From: Pelagophyceae sp. CCMP2097
Taxonomy: Eukaryota; Sar; Pelagophyceae
Reading direction: 5' to 3'
Assembly (NCBI GenBank): GCA_026770575.1
Contig: MU657503.1
Span: 37,839 to 48,277, forward strand
DNA: 10,439 nt
In this document: positions 6,570 through 10,439 of the stretch, piece by piece
Layout: every line of letters starts with the position of its first letter
Position numbering within the stretch: position 1 is the stretch's first letter
Translations under genes and position numbers: made by a program
Notes under the pieces: model-generated
What the model was told of the DNA's origin: nothing
The model's database searches: none
Seen by the model: only the letters and a program-made list of their open reading frames with translations

Positions 6570-6706
6570 TCTTAAACTTATTACCCGCTTTCAAATCGTC
6601 AGCTTGCTCATATCGGCTCGGCCGGCGAAGCCCGTCGCTTGGGAGCGCGTCGGCCGGCGGACTGTCGCGGGTGCCGGAGGGAGACCCCCCGGACCCCCCC
6701 CCTTTA
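6411..6706 (+). repeat. Direct repeat pair B (6411-6477 and 6637-6706)
   Basis: Both copies start GCTTGGG and share CGCGGG(C/T)GCCGG followed by GGGAGACCCCCCGGACCCCC, ending in a short T run. They are spaced 226 bp apart. The order pair A, pair B, pair A, pair B indicates a tandem duplication of a composite unit. Confidence 0.7.
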
Positions 6707-6782
6707 ACTTCTTACACGTATTCATCAAATTCCGGTGGATTTTCCACTCAGCTCTCCAGTGCTATGATCGGTTCTCGGATTC

Positions 6783-7111
6783 ATACAGCTGTTCCCACTT
6801 TATTTCCGAAAGTCCAAAACCAAAAAAGCATCGGCCAAAAGCCAAAGCCAAAGCAAAAGCAAAAATCCAATATCCAAAACCAAAGGCAGAAATTTAAAGA
6901 TTTAATAAAATCCAAAAAGTCTTAATTTTGAGAATTGTGCTCAAAAAATTGGAAATGTATTTTGATGAAATCCTAAATATCCGCCTTATTGAGATTTTGA
7001 CATGCCTTTGGTTTTGGATATTGGATTTTGCTTTTGCTTTTGCTTTTGCTTTTGCTTTTGGCCGATGCTTTTGGTTTTGGACTTTCGGAAATAAAGTTTG
7101 AACTGCTGTAT
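6783..7111. repeat. Large inverted repeat, arms 106 and 109 bp
   Basis: The arms are 6783-6888 and 7003-7111, with a 114-base AT-rich spacer. Read on the minus strand, the right arm repeats the left in order: CTTTATTTCCGAAAGTCC, then AAAACCAAAA, GCATCGGCCAAAAGC, a (GCAAAA)n tract, and ATCCAATATCCAAAACCAAA followed by GGCA. The differences are nearly all in the length of the hexamer tract and of an A run. Transcription through it would yield a long hairpin. No terminal duplication was identified, so it may be a foldback element or two converging copies of one repeat. Confidence 0.9.
7026..7055 (+). repeat. TTTTGC hexamer microsatellite, five copies
   Basis: Five exact TTTTGC units occur inside the right arm of the large inverted repeat. 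The matching place in the left arm has a mixed AGCCAAAGCCAAAGC and AGCAAAAGC tract, so the microsatellite has expanded or been homogenised on one side only. Confidence 0.9.
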
Positions 7112-7224
7112 GTTTCTCGGTTTAGTTTTGAGAGTGTGAGCGCAATCGACCTCCGATAGTCCTGTCGCTTCGGAACTGGTTGCGGGTGCCCATGAACTAG
7201 CTTCTGCAAAAGACCGTTTGTTCC

Positions 7225-7330
7225 CCCGGCTCCTGTGGCCGGCGCGCGAAGCATTTTTTGCTCCGCGCGTTTCCCTTGAGCGGGCCTTTCTCGGTCCATA
7301 GCCAACCGTTTTCGTCGCTCCTTCGGGCCA
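7225..7330 (+). repeat. Diverged dispersed repeat, copy 1
   Basis: The segment around 7276-7315, CGGGCCTTTCTCGGTCC then CCAACCGTTTTCGTCGC, resembles 10102-10140, CGGCCTTCCTCGATCCG then CGAACCGTTTTCGACGC. Weaker similarity extends upstream through GCGCGCG...TTTTTT. The two copies share orientation. No gene is recognised in either. Confidence 0.45.
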
Positions 7331-7679
7331 CCGATCCGCGCCGATGTCCGTCGCATGAGCGGGCAACGTCGCTTCCGCGCGCGCTCGCGCGCTCCGTTGC
7401 CATCTACCAGGGCTTCCATCATCACAAACGAGTACTGTTTTTCAGTCCGTTGAATGGCCGTTAAAAGTCAAGCTACGGCTTTTTATACACTTATGGCTGG
7501 GGCGGCTCTGTGGGACGGTCTACGCTTCGCTGGGGGAAAGCAGGGGTGGCTAGGTTCCGGAAGGTCCCGAGAATGTTCTGGGACTCGGAAGGCCTTTTTC
7601 AGACCCTGCTTATATTATTTATACAGCCTCGCAATTTCATATTCAAAAGTTTTCTTTCAGTACAGGGTGAATGTGAGAG

Positions 7680-7724
7680 TAAGATAATGGATTTTATCTT
7701 AAGGCAAAGGCGGCCTCTGCCGCC
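7680..7724 (+). repeat. Two small hairpins next to the left inverted repeat
   Basis: TAAGATAA (7680-7687) pairs with TTATCTTA (7694-7701). Just after it, GGCGGC (7709-7714) pairs with GCCGCC (7719-7724) around CTCT. Their place immediately inside the left terminus could be subterminal structure of the element. Confidence 0.6.
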
Positions 7725-7867
7725 AGTCGCTAGTTTTTAAAGAAGGCAAAAGGCGCTGGCGGGCCGACGTTATCTTTAAAAAAGAAAGTTTCGCCCGCCG
7801 CGCGCGTGGTTTTGTGGCGGAAAACAAAAAAAAAAGAAGAATGTCTCAAGAGGCAAAGGCAAACAAA

Positions 7868-7930
7868 TAAACACATCGGGGGATTCGAACCGGAACCAGA
7901 ATACTGGACGCAGTTATAGCACCCCGTATA
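7868..7930 (-). other. B-box-containing tRNA-like remnant
   Basis: GGTTCGAATCC (minus strand, 7881-7891) is an exact Pol III B box, with GGTGCTATAACTGCG about 35 bases before it in the place of an A box. A T run follows after about 40 bases. The stems expected of a tRNA do not form, so this is at most a decayed tRNA or SINE head. It has the same strand and B box core as the one at 1400-1473. Confidence 0.18.
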
Positions 7931-8800
7931 TGTATGGAAGGTTGTTTTCTAAGGTGAACAGCAGAGGTTCCAGTCAATATATAAAGTCCCGAAAGCACAA
8001 AGAAGCACAAAGAAGGGCCCGTGCGCTTGGCTTAATGCATCGTCGTCCAAGGCGCGCCGTGTGTGCGCCGTACATTGCACTTGTCTCGGGTATTCCCTGC
8101 CGCAGGTCGATCCGAGCTGGTTGAGGGCCTCGCCACGGAGCGAGAGCATCAATCTGTCAAGCGCCTACGTGCATAGCACCAGTTTCAACGTGTCCATGCC
8201 TACATCACCTAGGCCGCAGACGACGACGCCCCCGTCGTGTCCAGCGCCAACAAAGCACCGCCGTCCGCCGTGGTGCATCTTCGGATCTCTGCGCCACACC
8301 GGCGTGAAACACCCCAAGCCTTGGAACATCCCAGGCCTTCGAAACGGAAGGGCGTCCAAGTTCCAAAATCAAATAGGCGGTCGGCGGTGGCGTTGGCGCG
8401 CACACGCGGCGCTCCCGTGACGTCGGGAGCGAGGGCACACGCCGCGCCATCCTCTGGAATCGCCCTGGTGCGGATGAGGCGACTGCATGCGACCGCCAGG
8501 CACGACCGTGAGGTGGGCATGGCGTCTAGGATGACGGCGCCCGCGCCGCGCCTCTTGGCGTTTATGGGCCTGTTCGGCCGCGGGGATCGCCCGTGAGGAG
8601 CGGCGCGCGCCGTCGGGCATCTTCCTATGACCAGCATCGACCCAACAGTCGAGCAACCTCCCTGACCCCGCCCGCGAACCCTGCAATCACGCGGGTCGGC
8701 CGACGCCCTGGCGCTTGCCTGGCGGTGTTGGACCATGCATAGTTCGGAACTAGAATCCCCAGTCGACGGCCACTTGCGAGAGAGCGTGAGTACGGTATGA
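7931..8800. other. Unassigned DNA with open but unrecognised frames
   Basis: Several frames stay open on both strands because the DNA is GC-rich from about 8210 to 8700. Short stretches look coding-like, for example plus-strand SINLSSAYVHSTSFNVS (about 8145-8195) and DDDAPVVSSANKAPPSAVVH (about 8220-8280), which lie in different frames. I could not join them with plausible splice sites. They may be remnants of a decayed gene carried within the 7664-9625 interval. A small direct repeat, AGCACAAAGA, occurs twice at about 7994-8013. Confidence 0.35.
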
Positions 8801-8813
8801 ATCATTTTGTTGG

Positions 8814-8856
8814 GGGCCCTTCTCGGGCCCTTTTTGGGGGACCCTTCTTGGGACCC
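8814..8856 (+). repeat. GGGCCC/GGGACCC mini-palindromes around TTCTN
   Basis: GGGCCC-TTCTC-GGGCCC (8814-8830) forms a 6 bp stem. It is followed by GGGACCC-TTCTT-GGGACCC (8838-8856), which is a direct rather than an inverted pair. The design GGNCCC, a pyrimidine-rich loop, then GGNCCC matches the mini-hairpins inside 1639-1701. Confidence 0.7.
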
Positions 8857-9030
8857 CGGAGGTACCTGGTGCTCACCGTCGCAGCGACGGCGAAGGGGTT
8901 GCACGTCTCCACGGCACACCGCGGCGCTGACGGCGCGTAGATGATCGCGCTCAGGGCATCGCACGGACTCGCAAGCGATTGCAAATTTGCGCGCTCAAGA
9001 ACCTCACCGTCAGCGGCTCGTTCACGCTGA

Positions 9031-9207
9031 GACGATGGCCGTCGGGTGCAACCTCGAGGCGACGATCGTCGCGACGCAACAGCTCGGGACGGCCCCAAGG
9101 TGCACCACTTGGACAAGACGGGCAACTGCATTGCCATATTTGCCGCCCAAGGACGGCTGAAGACAGCCCCCAAGGCCGATTATCTTATATGTGGCTGGGG
9201 CAAGTAG
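9031..9207 (+). pseudogene. Possible 3' exon of an unrecognised gene
   Basis: A frame open from 9031 to TAG at 9205-9207 ends DGPKVHHLDKTGNCIAIFAA then QGRLKTAPKADYLICGWGK (residues coded by 9088-9204). The composition is balanced and unlike the Arg/Ser-rich shadow frames. It has no ATG in frame. An acceptor-like AG at 9081-9082 would make it a terminal exon. Just upstream, another frame reads ALKNLTVSGSFTL (8991-9029), so either an intron or frameshifts separate them. The family is not recognised. The last seven codons lie inside the left TIR of the element at 9188-9521. Confidence 0.3.
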
Positions 9208-9521
9208 AAATGCACTATTACTACTAGCAAATCAAATCCGAGTTAGCTGGCCTACGGTGTAGATCTTGGCGAGCCCGATCGAATCGTCCAAACGCCGCTG
9301 CAAAAATCGTCGTACTCGTCGCGGGAGGACCCGGGGCAAGTAGGAATTGAACAAACAAGTGCACGTTTCCCCGTTTTCCCCAGAACGAGTTTTGGCTGTG
9401 CGTGTGCGCACGCTCGCGCGGGTCGCGTCCAGATCACTAAAACCGCTCTAACACTAAATCGCTTTTCCTCGATAACCCCCCTCGCCAATAAGAGTGCATT
9501 TCTACTTGCCCCAGCCACATA
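9188..9521. mobile_element. 334 bp MITE-like element with 29 bp perfect TIRs
   Basis: Positions 9188-9216 and 9493-9521 are perfect inverted copies (TATGTGGCTGGGGCAAGTAG then AAATGCACT). TTA lies directly outside both ends (9185-9187 and 9522-9524), the three-base duplication typical of PIF/Harbinger elements. A third, one-mismatch copy of GGGGCAAGTAGAAAT lies inside at 9333-9347 in the orientation of the left TIR. There is no coding capacity. The alternative is that the arms are two converging gene 3' ends, since both read ICGWGK then stop going inward. Confidence 0.55.
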
Positions 9522-9625
9522 TTATAAGAAGGCAAAGGCGACATGCACTGTCGATTCGCTTACGTTTTAAGAACCAAAAGGCATCGGGTTGCCTTTGGCC
9601 ATTATCTTACTCTCACATTCACCCT

Positions 9626-9700
9626 CTAATTGAAAGATTCTTGGAAACGGCCGAACGCCAAACAAGGATCAATTTTTTTGCAGCTTTATAGGAATTCCTT
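9626..9700. other. AT-rich spacer between two elements
   Basis: No frame or repeat is seen here apart from a run of eight T residues near 9672 and GGAATTCC at 9691-9698. Confidence 0.4.
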
Positions 9701-9909
9701 GATGGGGGGAGCTAGTGTAAAATTTGCATTACCACCGGAATTTTTCAAAAGCTATGTTTGGTGATACAATTGGGGGAAGATTTGAATAAATTGAACTCCT
9801 TTTACATGTCCGTACTTATCGCCCAACTACTTAACTTGCGGTTGAAGTACCATTAAATTTGCGGTGGAGTTCTGGTGGATAATGTAATGTAACACTAGCT
9901 CTCCCCATC
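9701..9909. mobile_element. 209 bp MITE-like element with imperfect TIRs
   Basis: The left end, GATGGGGGGAGCTAGTGT (9701-9718), matches the right end read on the minus strand, GATGGGGAGAGCTAGTGT, with one mismatch over 18 bp. Weaker similarity continues inward to the CCACC(G/A)GAA motif (9733-9740 on the left, about 9870-9878 on the right). The interior is AT-rich and non-coding. A target duplication could not be assigned with confidence. It lies 75 bp beyond the right inverted repeat of the 1.96 kb interval and is not inside it. Confidence 0.5.
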
Positions 9910-10439
9910 TATAATTGGTTTTGACAAACCATGGTTTCTGAGAGCGAACTCCACATTGCGCGCGCCGTCGGACTCCAACGCACTCGGTCATTGGAAAGAG
10001 TTGGGCGCGTGGGTACAAGCCACCTTATGTGAAACCGACAGCGCCGCTCAAGCTCCGTGGACCGCGCGCCGCCAAATTCGAGGATTGCGTTTTTCCTTCC
10101 CGGCGGCCTTCCTCGATCCGTGGCGAACCGTTTTCGACGCGCCCGGGCGCGATCGACGCGCGCCGCCCGCGCGCTCGGCGCGACAAACGCGCCGCCGAAG
10201 CGCGTCGCCCTCCGCGCCGCGCGCCGCGAAAACAATTTCCGAGTCGAAATCGAACAATTTCCGTGATGGCCCATCGCGTTAGTTTTAGGGGGTGGTGAAC
10301 TATGGGAGGCTCGTATAAGCGCCCCAGGGGGGCTACGGGAAAACGGATTTGCGCCAACCCCCAAAGTCGCGCCGAGCCGCGTCGTTTAAGACCGGTCTCG
10401 CCGCAGTTGGAGAAAATTACCCGAGGCCGTCGACCGTGT
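9910..10439. other. Trailing GC-rich stretch, no supported gene; dispersed repeat copy 2
   Basis: Positions 10060-10145 are a diverged copy of the repeat at 7225-7330. The DNA from 10050 to 10230 is extremely rich in GCGCG-type words, so several frames stay open on both strands, all Arg/Ala/Pro-rich and without recognisable domains. A minus-strand frame over 10030-10260 could be a hypothetical coding fragment, but nothing distinguishes it from chance. Confidence 0.4.

Larger units (their letters stand above)
7664..9625. mobile_element. 1.96 kb interval bounded by 27 bp perfect inverted repeats
   Basis: Positions 7664-7690 and 9599-9625 are perfect inverted copies (AGGGTGAATGTGAGAGTAAG followed by ATAATGG). 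The match extends outward imperfectly through TCTTTCAGTAC on the left and, on the minus strand at the right, TCTTTCAATTAG. This is the layout of a non-autonomous DNA transposon. No transposase domain and no clear target duplication were found, so the superfamily is open. The motif AGGCAAAGGC, or a near match, occurs at 7702, 7744, 7851 and 9530, near the two ends. The smaller 334 bp element (9188-9521) lies inside near the right end. Confidence 0.5.

Noticed and set aside
6502..7425. Lys/Pro/Gln-rich frames on both strands as proteins
   Set aside because: The KAKAKAKAKIQ-type and SKSKSKSK-type runs are translations of the hexamer microsatellite and inverted repeat, not conserved coding sequence.
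8209..8964. 251-codon minus-strand frame as a gene
   Set aside because: The GC-rich DNA keeps several frames open on both strands, no domain is visible, and the frame crosses the GGGCCC palindromes. It was left as unassigned.

Overview
The window looks like nuclear DNA of a GC-rich eukaryotic microalga. The coding sequence is very rich in G+C and in Ala/Arg codons. Two genes only become continuous when very short GT-AG introns (48-70 nt) are removed. One product is an IQ/WW-like protein and the other is a secreted or plastid-type START-like (SRPBCC) protein with a long Ala/Pro linker, and the rest is AT-richer, repeat-laden DNA. A stramenopile such as a pelagophyte would fit, but that is an inference from style, not a proven match. 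There are no bacterial operons, no Shine-Dalgarno pattern and no rRNA.

Layout. 1-468: no gene seen. 469-1271: an element whose two ends are inverted copies of one another. Each end carries an array of ATCGGTGAC-type repeats, and a short Ala/Lys-rich reading frame (798-1160) sits between them. 1272-1904: AT-rich DNA, a tRNA-sized sequence with a B box on the minus strand, a short octamer repeat and two hairpins. 1905-3776 (+): a four-exon gene for a helical IQ-motif protein of about 572 residues. 3979-5756 (-): a four-exon gene for a 529-residue polyketide-cyclase/START-like protein with an N-terminal hydrophobic leader. The two genes converge, with 202 bp between their stop codons.

5757-10439 holds no complete gene that I can defend. 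It is a patchwork of repeats: a possible minus-strand terminal exon (5949-6063), duplicated GC-rich blocks (6195-6706), a 106-109 bp inverted repeat with TTTTGC hexamers (6783-7111), and a 1.96 kb interval bounded by 27 bp perfect inverted repeats (7664-9625). Inside that interval lie a 334 bp MITE-like element with 29 bp perfect TIRs and a TTA duplication (9188-9521) and the 3' end of a possible decayed gene (9031-9207). Further on are a second MITE-like element (9701-9909) and a diverged dispersed repeat (about 7225-7330 and 10060-10145).

The two genes have no evident functional link. Convergent neighbours are ordinary in compact algal genomes. The interest of the window lies mostly in the set of undescribed non-autonomous elements and in the exact exon structures, which open-reading-frame scanning alone misses.
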